Assembly: GCA_013391385.1 (NCBI GenBank)
Contig: JACBFI010000014.1
Location: 1 to 64,000, forward strand
Direction: 5' to 3'
DNA: 64,000 nt
DNA from: Sediminibacterium sp. Gen4
GTDB taxonomy: Bacteria > Bacteroidota > Bacteroidia > Chitinophagales > Chitinophagaceae
The position numbers and the translations under genes were made by a program. This document shows, one piece after another, positions 24,512 through 33,931 of the stretch. Each line of letters begins with the position of its first letter. Position 1 is the stretch's first letter. The notes beneath the pieces were generated by a model, which saw only the letters and a program-made list of their open reading frames with translations, did no database searches and was not told where the DNA came from.

Positions 24512-24943
24512 ATGGCCGAGATCAAAACTAAAGTCGGACAAGAAAACATCACTGACTTTCTGAATACCATTACACCTGAACAAAAAAGGAAAGACGCCTT
24601 TCAATTACTGGAACTTTTTCAAAAGATCACCGGATTAACACCTCAATTATGGGGTGGCGCTATTGTTGGTTTTGGGAAATACCAGTACCAACAAAAAGGC
24701 GGTCAAAAAGGCGAATGGTTTTTGGCAGGTTTTGCTCCTCGCAAATCAAATATCAGTATCTATACCATGGCAGGCTTCGACCAATATGAATCATTGCTGA
24801 AACAATTGGGTAAATACAAAACAGGTATGGGCTGTTTGTACATCAACAAACTGGCAGATGTGGACGTTGCTATCTTAGAAAAGATTGCACATGCTTCTTT
24901 TGATGAGATGAAGAAAAAATCTACTACACTCGTACGTTACTGA
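24512..24943 (+). CDS. DUF1801 domain protein
   Basis: The 143-residue cytosolic protein matches the DUF1801 pattern: an N-terminal helix (FLNTITPEQKRKDAFQLLELF), LWGGAIVGFGKYQYQ, and a central strand region (GFAPRKSNISIYTM). The biochemical function is unknown in the family. The end overlaps the convergent lipoprotein gene by 7 bp, so the two mRNAs would be complementary at their ends. Confidence 0.8.
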   Translation: MAEIKTKVGQENITDFLNTITPEQKRKDAFQLLELFQKITGLTPQLWGGAIVGFGKYQYQQKGGQKGEWFLAGFAPRKSNISIYTMAGFDQYESLLKQLGKYKTGMGCLYINKLADVDVAILEKIAHASFDEMKKKSTTLVRY

Positions 24944-25359
24944 CGCACAGGTATTGGCTTCCCTACTTCAACCGAACAATCATGCCCTGGCTGACCATGT
25001 GGCGGATTGATCAACACCTTTCCTCCGGCACTGGGTGCAGACTGCATCATCGGGGCATTTTGTGTTGCCGGTGCTGCATTCATTTGGACAGGAGCGGGTG
25101 CTGAACTTGCATTGGGTGCACTGTTCAAAGGAGCGCCCACGGCAATATCACAACGATGTCCTGGTAATCCATGTGCAGGGTTCAAGGCTATAGGTTCTGC
25201 ATTGGGTGTGTTTACTTTAGGAACTGAATCACTGACAGTCGGCGCAGCCACAGTTTGCGGTTCCGGCGCTACGGTATTCATGTCTACATTCCCTTCTCCT
25301 TCATTGCTATTACAGGCGGCTGCGAATATGGTTATTACCAACAGACTTAGAATTCTCAT
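24937..25359 (-). CDS. Small lipoprotein with duplicated NPxHGxPGHxC motif
   Basis: The 140-residue product has a lipobox at FAAAC (Cys16), so it should be a lipoprotein. A Pro/Ala-rich, disordered middle separates two copies of one motif: LNPAHGLPGHRCDIAVG (about 58-74) and INPPHGQPGHDCSVEVG (about 117-133). Each copy keeps two His and one Cys, which could bind metal or heme, but no function is known to me. I recognise the motif from small Bacteroidota proteins. The stop overlaps the DUF1801 gene. Confidence 0.7.
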   Translation of the reverse strand: MRILSLLVITIFAAACNSNEGEGNVDMNTVAPEPQTVAAPTVSDSVPKVNTPNAEPIALNPAHGLPGHRCDIAVGAPLNSAPNASSAPAPVQMNAAPATQNAPMMQSAPSAGGKVLINPPHGQPGHDCSVEVGKPIPVRQ

Positions 25360-25386
25360 GATTTTGTTTTTAGTAAAGCTAATGGT

Positions 25387-26565
25387 TTACGATTTCATAT
25401 TGGCTTTAAAGACACGAATAAAATTACCACCCAATATTTTTCGGATGTCTTTTTTCTTATACCCTCTCTCCAATAATGCTTTGGTGAGCAACGGCAATCC
25501 GGTTACATCATCCAATTGTTGGGGTGACGAACTGATCCCATCAAAATCAGAACCCAATCCAACATGATCTACACCGATCAACTTTACGATATAGTCCAGA
25601 TGATCTAACAACAATGACAAAGGCGGACGAAGACTTTTCACCTCATCCGGATATTTTTCAAATAATACCTGCGATGCATAATAAGGTTCCGGATTAATTT
25701 TTCGTAATGAATCTCTTTCCACCTTATGTGCTTGCAGAAAAGCATTGTTACGGGCATTGAACCCACTATCCAGAAATCCGGAATAAAAATTCAAATGAAC
25801 CACACCATTGTTCTTGGCAATGGCTTTTAATTGATCATCTTTCAAATTACGAGACACCGGACAAATAGCATGCACACAACTATGAGAAGCAATTACAGGT
25901 TTGGTAGTAGTAGCGATGGCATCCCAAAAAGTACGCTCTCCAACATGCGATACATCTACAATCATTCCCAATTCGTTCATCCGTTGAACAATTTGCTTAC
26001 CGAAAGCAGTGAGTCCTCTTTTCTCCATTGGTAATGTGTCTTTAACTTCATCGGCAGCAGAAGTTGCCCATGCAGTAGAATTGTTCCAGGTCAGTGTCAT
26101 ATAGCGAACACCTCTTTCAAAGAGTTGATCTAATTTTTGTAGGTCATCTTCAATCATGTGCCCACCTTCCACACCCATCATGGTACCTAACTTTTTTTCT
26201 TTTACGGCACGTTGCAGGTCTGATGGCGTTTTTACCAGCATCATTGCAGACGGATTTCTTTCCAACCAAGCATACACTGAATCTATTTCCTGATTGGCTC
26301 TTTTGTAAGCGGCTCCTTTTCCAAAACCGCCATCGCAGAAAATGGAAAATACTTGTATATCCATACCGCCTTCTTTCATTCGTTGTAAATCTGAATGCGT
26401 TCTGCCTTTCAAGTTCTGATCAAATCGAACACCTTTATCAGCTGCTTGTGTAGGAAAATCGTTATGCGTATCGATGACGATGGATCGTTGGTGCAATTTT
26501 TTATAAGATTGCGACATCACCAATAGTGGCATTAGCAATAAAGAAAATAAAACTGTTTTTTTCAT
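25387..26565 (-). CDS. Membrane/renal-type dipeptidase (peptidase family M19)
   Basis: The 392-residue zinc dipeptidase has a signal peptide (MKKTVLFSLLLMPLLVMSQS). The metal motif is DTHNDFP (about 32-38); GVEGGHMIEDD carries the bridging Glu, and the later metal histidines are in DVSHVGE and ASHSCVHA. GSDFDGI is also typical. The family cleaves dipeptides, including those with D-residues at the C-terminal side. It follows the D-aminoacylase gene by 24 bp on the same strand and is probably in the same operon, pointing to scavenging of D-residue peptides or wall fragments. Confidence 0.9.
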   Translation of the reverse strand: MKKTVLFSLLLMPLLVMSQSYKKLHQRSIVIDTHNDFPTQAADKGVRFDQNLKGRTHSDLQRMKEGGMDIQVFSIFCDGGFGKGAAYKRANQEIDSVYAWLERNPSAMMLVKTPSDLQRAVKEKKLGTMMGVEGGHMIEDDLQKLDQLFERGVRYMTLTWNNSTAWATSAADEVKDTLPMEKRGLTAFGKQIVQRMNELGMIVDVSHVGERTFWDAIATTTKPVIASHSCVHAICPVSRNLKDDQLKAIAKNNGVVHLNFYSGFLDSGFNARNNAFLQAHKVERDSLRKINPEPYYASQVLFEKYPDEVKSLRPPLSLLLDHLDYIVKLIGVDHVGLGSDFDGISSSPQQLDDVTGLPLLTKALLERGYKKKDIRKILGGNFIRVFKANMKS

Positions 26566-26589
26566 AGCATGAACTTAAAAAGATACGAC

Positions 26590-28152
26590 TTACTCGATTG
26601 ATTTACGCAATGCTTTACCCGCGCGCATTCCGGTGTGCTGACCTTCGTTAACTGTTAATTGTCCATTCACCAATACATAACTGAACCCGGATGAATATTG
26701 ATGTGGTTGATCAAATGTAGAACGATCGATCACCATTTTTTCATCAAAAATGACAATATCTGCTGCCATCCCTTCTAACAATAATCCACGATCTTTTAAT
26801 CTGAATTTGGTTGCAGGCAGTGAAGTCATTCTGCGAATGGCTTCTTCGAGTCCAATTACTTTTTCCTCACGAACATATTTCCCCAATACCCTTGCATTGG
26901 TTCCATATCCTCTCGGATGAGGATTGCCTTGTTGATAGATACGAATGCTGGCATCAGAAGCAAACATATTGAAGGGATATTGCATGATCGTTTTTACATC
27001 ATCTTCACTCATTCCATGAAATACCATTCCCGCACCACCTTGCTCCATCATTTGAATAATGACTTCTGCCTCTGACACTGCGGTATGCGGATTACCTTTT
27101 GATAGATTCACTTGTTCAATACTCTTTCCATTCAAAGTAGTATCCGCTTCAAAATAAGCGACTACCGGATAACTGAAATGTTGCAATTTTCTTTTCGCAA
27201 GTTTTTGTAACATATACTGCTTCACTTCCTCACGAATCTTCGGATTTTTTAGTCTGGCGTTAATTGAATCTCTGCCGTCAGCCAAAACCCAATCAGGTAA
27301 TAAAGTACTGAGTGAAGTACTGGAAGCAGTATAAGGATATTGATCGACGGTTACATCCAAGCCTTGTTCTCTTGCCTGCATCACCATTGGAATGGTTTCT
27401 TTACTTCTTCCCCAGTTTTGTTGTCCACTAAGTTTGAAATGCGATATCTGAACCGGCAATCCTGCTTCTTTACCAATGTACAATGCCTCTTCGATGGCTT
27501 GCACCACACTATCACCTTCATCTCTCATGTGACTAGCATAAACGCCCTGATACTTTGCCGTTACTTTTGCTAAACGCACCACTTCCTCGGTTTTAGAATA
27601 TGTGCCGGGAATATAGATGAGTCCGGTAGACATTCCCACAGCACCGCTTTTCATGGCCTTTTCTACCAACTGCTCCATTTGTAACATTTCTGCTTCGGTA
27701 GGATCTCTGTTCACTGTTCCCATCACAGCTTTGCGTACATCATTATGTCCGATCAACGCTGCAACATTCACCGAAGTACGCAAGCTATCTACCATGGTTA
27801 GGTAAGCATCAATGTCTGCTTGTGATAATCCACAATTACCTGTGATAACGGTTGTAACACCATCATAAATAAAATTGGCTGCTTCCGGATGCTTTTTTTC
27901 ATCTTTTTCAATATGGGTATGTACATCTATAAAACCCGGAGCTACCATTTGTTGTCTAGCATCAATGACACGATTAGCCGTCCATTTACCCAGGTTCCCG
28001 ATGCGTACAATTTTTCCATTGCTGATGGCAATATCACCATAGTACCAGGAATTGCCTGTTCCATCAAGTATGCGACCATTTTTTATGAGTATTTCTGCCT
28101 GCTGCGCCTTCGCAGTACCACATAAAAGAAGAAGAATGACCAATAAACGCAT
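26590..28152 (-). CDS. N-acyl-D-amino-acid deacylase (amidohydrolase family)
   Basis: The 520-residue amidohydrolase has a short signal peptide (MRLLVILLLLCGTAKAQQ). The metal-binding HxH lies in APGFIDVHTHIEKDE (about 71-85), with TGNCGLS as in D-aminoacylases, YASHMRDEGDS and QISHFKLSG following. FASDASIRIY carries the catalytic Asp region. It hydrolyses N-acyl-D-amino acids. It is first in a likely two-gene operon with the M19 dipeptidase. It starts divergently from prfA across a repeat-bearing gap. Confidence 0.85.
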   Translation of the reverse strand: MRLLVILLLLCGTAKAQQAEILIKNGRILDGTGNSWYYGDIAISNGKIVRIGNLGKWTANRVIDARQQMVAPGFIDVHTHIEKDEKKHPEAANFIYDGVTTVITGNCGLSQADIDAYLTMVDSLRTSVNVAALIGHNDVRKAVMGTVNRDPTEAEMLQMEQLVEKAMKSGAVGMSTGLIYIPGTYSKTEEVVRLAKVTAKYQGVYASHMRDEGDSVVQAIEEALYIGKEAGLPVQISHFKLSGQQNWGRSKETIPMVMQAREQGLDVTVDQYPYTASSTSLSTLLPDWVLADGRDSINARLKNPKIREEVKQYMLQKLAKRKLQHFSYPVVAYFEADTTLNGKSIEQVNLSKGNPHTAVSEAEVIIQMMEQGGAGMVFHGMSEDDVKTIMQYPFNMFASDASIRIYQQGNPHPRGYGTNARVLGKYVREEKVIGLEEAIRRMTSLPATKFRLKDRGLLLEGMAADIVIFDEKMVIDRSTFDQPHQYSSGFSYVLVNGQLTVNEGQHTGMRAGKALRKSIE

Positions 28153-28198
28153 ATAAAAAGATTATGCTGAAAGATAAGCAATCTTGACAGACTGGTTT

Positions 28199-28270
28199 AG
28201 CAGCTATTTTTAGCTATGAGCTTCGAGCCAAGAGCTATGAGCAATCTAACAATACGCTCATAGAAAGATA
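28199..28270. repeat. Heptad repeat, GCTnnnA family
   Basis: Units GCTATGA, GCTTCGA, GCCAAGA, GCTATGA recur with a 7-bp period, then a partial inverse (GCTCATA). It lies in the divergent gap between the D-aminoacylase gene and prfA. Confidence 0.65.
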
Positions 28271-28306
28271 GCTGGCCTTAGAAGCCAAAACTCAGCCCGA
28301 AAGCTG

Positions 28307-28314
28307 TAATTTTG
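28307..28314 (+). promoter_or_regulatory. -7 element of prfA
   Basis: TAATTTTG matches TAnnTTTG, 20 nt before the prfA ATG. Confidence 0.55.
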
Positions 28315-28334
28315 CACTCCATAAAAAAACGGAT

Positions 28335-29396
28335 ATGCTGGATAAGCTCGATGCCATCAAAGCCAGATTTGAACAAGTAGGTGTAGCACTTACCAATCCT
28401 GAGATCATCAATGATCAGAAGCAGTTTGGTGCATACAGCAAAGAGTATCGTTCTTTGGAGAAGATCGTAAAACCTTATGATGAATATCAAAAGGTGATGG
28501 CCGACTACACTTTTGCCAAAGACAATCAGAACAGCAGTGATCCTGATATGCGTGAGTTAGCCAAAATGGAATTGCCTGAACTGGAAGAAAAGAAAGAAGC
28601 GCTGGAAAAAGAATTGACCAAACTCCTCATACCGAAAGACCCACAGGATGATAAAAATGCCATTCTGGAAATACGTGCAGGAACAGGTGGTGATGAAGCG
28701 AGTCTATTTGCCGGTGATCTCTTAGGCATGTATTTGCGCTATTGCGCTAAAAAAGGATGGAAAGCCGCAGTAGTCAGTGAAAGTGAAGGAACTGTGGGCG
28801 GATATAAAGAAGTAGTGGTAGAAGTAACCGGTGAAGATGTATATGGCACTTTGAAATTTGAAAGTGGTGTACATCGTGTTCAACGTGTTCCCGATACTGA
28901 AACACAAGGACGGGTACACACTTCAGCAGCAACTGTTGCCGTAATGCCGGAAGCTGAGGAAGTAGATTTTGAATTGAAAGAAAGTGATGTGAAAATGGAA
29001 ACTGCCCGAAGTGGTGGTGCGGGCGGACAAAACGTTAACAAAGTAGAGACCAAAGTATTCTTGACCCATATTCCTACCGGTGTGGTAGTGGTTTGTCAGA
29101 CCGAGCGTTCTCAGTTAGGTAACCGCGAGAAAGCCATGGCCATGTTGCGTACGAAATTGTATGAAGAACAGGTACGTAAACAAGAAGAAGAAATTGCACG
29201 CCATAGAAAGACATTGGTAAGTACAGGCGACCGGAGTGCAAAGATCAGAACCTATAACTGGCCGCAGGGTCGTGTCACCGATCATCGTATTGGCTTGACT
29301 TCCTACAACTTAGATGCGGTGATCAATGGTGAGATCGATGAATTTATCGAAGCCTTACAAGTGGCTGAAAACGCCGAGAAAATGCTGGTGCAATAA
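28335..29396 (+). CDS. prfA: Peptide chain release factor 1
   Basis: The 353-residue cytosolic factor recognises UAA/UAG stop codons and triggers release. The codon-recognition motif is PDT in [16 protein letters not shown], in the PxT position of RF1 rather than the SPF of RF2. The catalytic GGQ lies in [14 protein letters not shown]. The length is normal for RF1 and no frameshift is present. The gene is monocistronic, with the tandem secreted-protein pair starting 71 bp downstream. Confidence 0.95.
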   Translation: MLDKLDAIKARFEQVGVALTNPEIINDQKQFGAYSKEYRSLEKIVKPYDEYQKVMADYTFAKDNQNSSDPDMRELAKMELPELEEKKEALEKELTKLLIPKDPQDDKNAILEIRAGTGGDEASLFAGDLLGMYLRYCAKKGWKAAVVSESEGTVGGYKEVVVEVTGEDVYGTLKFESGVHRVQRVPDTETQGRVHTSAATVAVMPEAEEVDFELKESDVKMETARSGGAGGQNVNKVETKVFLTHIPTGVVVVCQTERSQLGNREKAMAMLRTKLYEEQVRKQEEEIARHRKTLVSTGDRSAKIRTYNWPQGRVTDHRIGLTSYNLDAVINGEIDEFIEALQVAENAEKMLVQ

Positions 29397-29467
29397 GTTT
29401 TCCTTCTATCTGTTTTGCAACGATTTTATGACAGAGGTTGTCTATATTTATATAGAAAAAATCTGTT

Positions 29468-30181
29468 ATGCAGAAATCGCTTATATATATTTTCTTGTTC
29501 GTGCTAATGGCAGGCAGTAGTCAGGCACAAATAGGTTCCTATTCATTTTCAGGAAGCTCTAAAGTATTGTACAATGATGGCTATGGTGTACCATGGTCAA
29601 ATTCTACTCTGTACAATACTGATGGCTCTCCTTTTTATGATACATCTTTTTGTATAGGATCCATTCAACTGACCAATGGAAAAATGTACGGCGGTATTAA
29701 ACTAAAGCTGAATCTAGAAGAACAGAAGATCATTTTTGAAGTGGAAGATGGCAAAGCATTCGTTCTATCGATTCCGGTTTCGCGTGTTGAACTCGGATGC
29801 GCAGCTTCGTCAAAACCTACAGTATTCCGCTCCGGATTCACAGCCATAGATAAACAAAATGATCGTTCCTTATACCAGGTACTCGATTCCGGAAAAGTAT
29901 TACTCCTGAAATATACAGAGATCAGGTTCAAAGACTCGAAAGCCTATAATAGTAATGATATGACGAGAACTTATCGACAACTTCCCAGCTATTATTTATG
30001 GGTACCGGGGAAAGACATGGTGAAAGTTTCAACCAATGAAAATGATTTATTAGCCACACTTTCCGATCAGCAAAAACTATTGAATGATGCTATATTGAAA
30101 GAGAAATTAAAAGTGAGAAAAGAAGCAGACCTCATTAAGATCATTGCTTTATACAATCGTTCTTCTGTAAAGGGCTCTTAA
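29468..30181 (+). CDS. Secreted protein of unknown function, first of two tandem paralogues
   Basis: The 237-residue product has a signal peptide (ending MAGSSQAQ). Conserved with its neighbour are GSPF, IQLTNGKMYGGI, EDGKAF, VFRSGFTAIDKQN, YQVLDSGKVLLLKYTEI, RTYRQ and a C-terminal KEADLIKIIALYN. The pattern looks beta-rich with a helical C-terminus. I recognise no named family. It is followed after 9 bp by its paralogue, so the two are one operon and arose by tandem duplication. Confidence 0.75.
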   Translation: MQKSLIYIFLFVLMAGSSQAQIGSYSFSGSSKVLYNDGYGVPWSNSTLYNTDGSPFYDTSFCIGSIQLTNGKMYGGIKLKLNLEEQKIIFEVEDGKAFVLSIPVSRVELGCAASSKPTVFRSGFTAIDKQNDRSLYQVLDSGKVLLLKYTEIRFKDSKAYNSNDMTRTYRQLPSYYLWVPGKDMVKVSTNENDLLATLSDQQKLLNDAILKEKLKVRKEADLIKIIALYNRSSVKGS

Positions 30182-30190
30182 AAAATGTAT

Positions 30191-30907
30191 ATGAAAAAAA
30201 ATCTTTTGCTCCTACTCATCATCAGTTTTATGGGTCTTATAGCCTCAGCTCAGAGTTTTGAAAGAATAGACCCTTTGCGCCATACAAAAGAAACGATCCA
30301 GTTTATGAGTGACGGTAATGGTCAACCTTTCAAACCTACTCGTGGTTTTGAAGAAGAAGGCTCCCCATTTTTTGCGAATGACTATTTGGAAAGTACGGTT
30401 CAACTGATGAATGGGAAAAGCTACCACCGTATTCCGGTGAAGATCAATTATCTAACAGGTCAGTTATTATTTAAAACAGAAGATGGACAGGAAATGACCG
30501 TCATCAAACCTTTTCAACGTATTGAACTCTTCCGCGAAGGACAGAAATATATTTTTAGAAGTGGATTTCCTCCGATCGACAAACAAAATGAATTCACTTT
30601 ATATGAAATGCTTGATTCCGGTGCTGCGGTATTATTGAAACATACATCCGTAACATTTCAAGACAAGCAACCCTATAACGGAGTGAATATTATCAGGACC
30701 TACACAAAAAAAGAAGTGTATTATTCTTACATACCTTCCAACGGATTGATTGCATTACCCACTGAACCAACAGAACTGATTCGTTTATTTGGGAAGGAAG
30801 CTGTTGTGATGAATGATTATCTACTGGCGCATAAACTCAAGACTAAAAAAGAAACCGATCTGATCAAATTATTTGCGCATTATAATTCCCTCAAAAAATC
30901 AAATTGA
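30191..30907 (+). CDS. Secreted protein of unknown function, second tandem paralogue
   Basis: The 238-residue product begins MKKNLLLLLIISFMGLIASAQ, a signal peptide, so the ATG at 30191 is preferred over the one at 30185. It shares with its upstream neighbour GSPFF, VQLMNGKSYHRI, EDGQEM, FRSGFPPIDKQN, YEMLDSGAAVLLKHTSV, RTYTK and KKETDLIKLFAHYN. Identity by eye is moderate, suggesting an old duplication. The stop converges on galE with a 3-bp gap. Confidence 0.75.
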   Translation: MKKNLLLLLIISFMGLIASAQSFERIDPLRHTKETIQFMSDGNGQPFKPTRGFEEEGSPFFANDYLESTVQLMNGKSYHRIPVKINYLTGQLLFKTEDGQEMTVIKPFQRIELFREGQKYIFRSGFPPIDKQNEFTLYEMLDSGAAVLLKHTSVTFQDKQPYNGVNIIRTYTKKEVYYSYIPSNGLIALPTEPTELIRLFGKEAVVMNDYLLAHKLKTKKETDLIKLFAHYNSLKKSN

Positions 30908-30910
30908 TCT

Positions 30911-31951
30911 TTAGTTCTTGTTGATACTGTCCTCTTCTTTTTTGATTTTTTGCTCCCATGCCCAGGCAGTCTGCATCATCTGGTCCAGATCGTAGCGTAT
31001 CGTCCATCCTAATTGCTGAATTGCTTTTTCATTATTGGCATAGATGGCTTCAACATCACCCGGTCTTCTTTGCCCTAGTTCATAATTGAGTTGTAGACCA
31101 CTTACTTTTTCAAATGTATGAATGGCTTCTAGTACGGTGATTCCATTACCCGTACCCAGGTTAAATACTTCACACTTGTTTTGATGAGTACCGGCACGCA
31201 GATAATCAACAGCAAGCGTATGGGCATGTGCAATATCTGATACATGGATATAATCACGGATACAACTACCATCTCGTGTTTGGTAATCATTACCGTATAC
31301 CATCATCTTGGGCAATTTACCGATTGCAGTTTGTGTAATCACAGGAACCAGATTTTGTGGTTTCCCTAAAGGCAATTCTCCAATTAAACAAGAAGGATGA
31401 GCTCCTACCGGATTGAAATAACGTAATAAAACGACTTGGGTATTGGAGGCTTTTGTAAAATCACGAAGTATTTGTTCCCCCATTTGTTTGGTAGCGCCAT
31501 ATGGTGAAACTGCCTGTTGCAAAGCTGTTTCCTCAGTTACGGGGAAACGATCCGGATTGCCATACACTGTACAGGAAGAGGAAAATACCAACTGTTGAAT
31601 ATTAAACTCCTTCACACATTTCAAAATACTCACCAATGAACCCATATTGTTTTCGTAATACAATAAAGGTTGTTCTACCGATTCGCCTACTGCTTTATAT
31701 GCGGCAAAATGAATCACAGCGCTGATATCGGGATTCTCTTGAAATACAGCTAAAGTTTCATCAAAATTTTTGAGATCAACTTTATAATTCTTGATACGCT
31801 TCCCGGTAATCAATTGTATGCCGGTAAGTGGATAAGAAGTGGAACGTGATTGATCATCAATAGAAATTACGTCATATCCATTTTCGATCAGATCCACAAT
31901 GGTATGTGAACCGATATATCCGCAGCCTCCGGTAACCAATATTTTTGCCAT
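30911..31951 (-). CDS. galE: UDP-glucose 4-epimerase
   Basis: The 346-residue NAD-dependent epimerase interconverts UDP-glucose and UDP-galactose. The Rossmann motif is TGGCGYIGSH (6-15), catalytic Ser/Thr lies in VFSSSCTVYG, and YxxxK in SPYGATKQMGEQ. SCIRDYIHVSD and GTGNGITVLE are typical GalE motifs, and RPGDVEAIYA closes the family pattern. The start at 31951 (MAKILVTGG) is chosen over 31972. It lies downstream of the Pit gene on the same strand (42 bp) and could be co-transcribed, although functionally unrelated. Confidence 0.95.
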   Translation of the reverse strand: MAKILVTGGCGYIGSHTIVDLIENGYDVISIDDQSRSTSYPLTGIQLITGKRIKNYKVDLKNFDETLAVFQENPDISAVIHFAAYKAVGESVEQPLLYYENNMGSLVSILKCVKEFNIQQLVFSSSCTVYGNPDRFPVTEETALQQAVSPYGATKQMGEQILRDFTKASNTQVVLLRYFNPVGAHPSCLIGELPLGKPQNLVPVITQTAIGKLPKMMVYGNDYQTRDGSCIRDYIHVSDIAHAHTLAVDYLRAGTHQNKCEVFNLGTGNGITVLEAIHTFEKVSGLQLNYELGQRRPGDVEAIYANNEKAIQQLGWTIRYDLDQMMQTAWAWEQKIKKEEDSINKN

Positions 31952-31993
31952 GCTCAAAACTTGATACGGCAAAATACACAGCGCCGCTTAGAA

Positions 31994-33034
31994 TCAGATA
32001 AAAAATTTGATGATATAGTAAATCAATGCTGCCATAGCTGCAGAAACAGGAATGGTTAAAATCCATGCCCAAAGAAGATTCACCGTTACTCCCCAACGTA
32101 CTGCACTCAATCTTTTAGTGGCACCTACACCTATGATAGCCCCTGTAATGGTATGTGTAGTACTTACCGGGATGGCTAATTTCTCTGTAAGGAATAAAGT
32201 GATAGCTCCTGCCGTTTCAGCACTTACGCCTTCCAGCGGTGTTACTTTTGTAATTCTAGTACCCATCGTCTTAACAATTTTCCATCCTCCACTCATGGTT
32301 CCTAATCCGATCACTAGAAAACTACAAAAAGGTACCCAGCTATACTCACTTACAAATTGATTGAATGTCATATCCACACCCAATGATTGTTCGTAGTAAA
32401 TAATGGCAGCTCCAATAATACCCATTACTTTTTGCGCATCATTACCACCATGCCCTAAACTAAATGCTGCAGATGAAACCAACTGAAGTCTTTTAAACCA
32501 AGTTTCTGCTTTATACGGATTGGCTCGTTTGCAGAGGTGCACAATTAAAATGGTAATGAAAAATGCCATAAACATCCCTATCAATGGGGCCATGAAAATG
32601 AATAAGAATGTTGGAATGACTTTAGCATAGTTTACCACATCAATTCCCCCTTCACTAAAACCACCCGCATGTGCCAATGCTGCCCCCATGAAACCACCCA
32701 ATAAAGTATGTGATGAGCTAGAGGGAATACCAAACCACCAAGTAACCAGATTCCAGGTAATGGCTGCAATCAACCCTGCCAGAATAACTTCGAGTGTGAT
32801 GAAATTTTCGTTGACAGATTTAGCAATCGTATTACCAATTTTAAATTCCCCGATCAGGTATTTCGAAATAAAGAAGGCTGCAAAGTTGAATATCGCAGCC
32901 CAAAGTACAGCCTGAAATGGTGTCAATACTTTTGTGGAAACGATGGTAGCAATAGAGTTTGCCGCATCATGAAATCCATTGATATAATCGAAAATAAAAG
33001 CCAGAACAATGATGATGACCAGGAGGGTGAACAT
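31994..33034 (-). CDS. Low-affinity inorganic phosphate transporter, Pit family
   Basis: The 346-residue inner-membrane symporter has about ten helices. The duplicated PiT signature is visible: GFHDAANSIATIV (about 20-32) and FSLGHGGNDAQKVMGI (about 192-207). It takes up phosphate as a metal complex with protons. It follows the DUF47 partner gene by 82 bp on the same strand, the normal Pit-accessory pairing. A palindromic heptad repeat lies in that gap. Length is normal. Confidence 0.92.
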   Translation of the reverse strand: MFTLLVIIIVLAFIFDYINGFHDAANSIATIVSTKVLTPFQAVLWAAIFNFAAFFISKYLIGEFKIGNTIAKSVNENFITLEVILAGLIAAITWNLVTWWFGIPSSSSHTLLGGFMGAALAHAGGFSEGGIDVVNYAKVIPTFLFIFMAPLIGMFMAFFITILIVHLCKRANPYKAETWFKRLQLVSSAAFSLGHGGNDAQKVMGIIGAAIIYYEQSLGVDMTFNQFVSEYSWVPFCSFLVIGLGTMSGGWKIVKTMGTRITKVTPLEGVSAETAGAITLFLTEKLAIPVSTTHTITGAIIGVGATKRLSAVRWGVTVNLLWAWILTIPVSAAMAALIYYIIKFFI

Positions 33035-33061
33035 AGGGTTAATTTTTCTGGGAAGAAAAAA

Positions 33062-33117
33062 TGAAAGGTGAAAGGTGAAAAGTGAAACGATTTTGTTTCA
33101 CCTTTCACTTTTCACGC
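33062..33117. repeat. Inverted heptad repeat, GTGAAAn family, inside the DUF47-pit operon
   Basis: Units GTGAAAG, GTGAAAA, GTGAAAC face TCACCTT, TCACTTT, TCACG. The hairpin lies between two genes expected to be co-transcribed. It may attenuate pit relative to its partner or stabilise the upstream message. Confidence 0.75.
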
Positions 33118-33764
33118 TAAGCATACTTAATAATGATAGATTCAATAACATTGGCTGCGTCTTCACATTTATCAGTCGCAATTTCCATGACCTGATAAAT
33201 TTCTCTTTTCTTGATCACTTCTTTAAAGTCGTTCTCTTGCTGGAACAACATTTCAATACTCATATCAAATACATCATCAGCCTGATTCTCGATGCTGTTT
33301 ACTTTTACCATAGCCTCGGTCATCTCACGCAGGTTTTTCATATCACGTAGTCCATTCACCGCTTTTTTGATCTCGATGGTACCCTGCAGGATCAGATCCG
33401 CCATTTTCTGAATACCGGTATCATTCGGATTCACACTGTAGAAATTGATCTTTTTAGAAGATGCGAAAATATAATCGGCAATATCATCCAAAGCTGTTGC
33501 CAGATAGTGGATGTCTTCACGATCAAACGGTGTGATGAAATTTCTGCCTAATTCAGTAAAAATACGGTGTGTATTATCGTCGTTTTTGTGCTCAAGGTCT
33601 TCAATCTGAGCCAGTACCGCAGCACGCTTATTATTATCGGGTTCACTCACCATCTCCTTGAGTTTCAAGCCCATTTCGTGCACTTTTTCGGCTACATCTT
33701 CAAATAATTCATAGAAAACTTTGTTTTTTGGCATGAACAAACGGCCGAAAGTATTGATACCCAT
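33117..33764 (-). CDS. DUF47 family Pit accessory protein (PhoU-like)
   Basis: The 215-residue all-helical cytosolic protein has the PhoU-like layout of the DUF47 family. The N-terminal segment FYELFEDVAEKVHEMGLKL is typical, DLEHKNDDNTHRIF and ITPFDREDIHYLATALDDIADYI are family motifs (metal-coordinating D/E/H clusters), and SIENQADDVFD follows. DUF47 proteins regulate or assist Pit transporters. It is the first gene of the operon with pit and has its own -7 element. Confidence 0.9.
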   Translation of the reverse strand: MGINTFGRLFMPKNKVFYELFEDVAEKVHEMGLKLKEMVSEPDNNKRAAVLAQIEDLEHKNDDNTHRIFTELGRNFITPFDREDIHYLATALDDIADYIFASSKKINFYSVNPNDTGIQKMADLILQGTIEIKKAVNGLRDMKNLREMTEAMVKVNSIENQADDVFDMSIEMLFQQENDFKEVIKKREIYQVMEIATDKCEDAANVIESIIIKYA

Positions 33765-33779
33765 AGGTTAAAATTTACG

Positions 33780-33787
33780 CAAAAATA
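33780..33787 (-). promoter_or_regulatory. -7 element of the DUF47-pit operon
   Basis: TATTTTTG on the minus strand, 15 nt upstream of the ATG. The remaining 33765-34110 region holds a candidate small RNA and a 52-bp palindrome. Confidence 0.5.
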
Positions 33788-33931
33788 GGCTTACGGTACC
33801 GATGTAGAAAGGAAAACAAGGAATTAATAATTAGGTAACATTAAAATTTGCTGAATTTCTGTATATGTTCCTGATCGCAATCGTTAACGGTTTGTTCTCA
33901 TTAAGGACATTTCCGGTTAACACAGTCCCTC

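Noticed and set aside
25007-25567. 186-codon plus-strand ORF over the lipoprotein and dipeptidase genes
   Set aside because: It spans two well-supported minus-strand genes and has no domain pattern.
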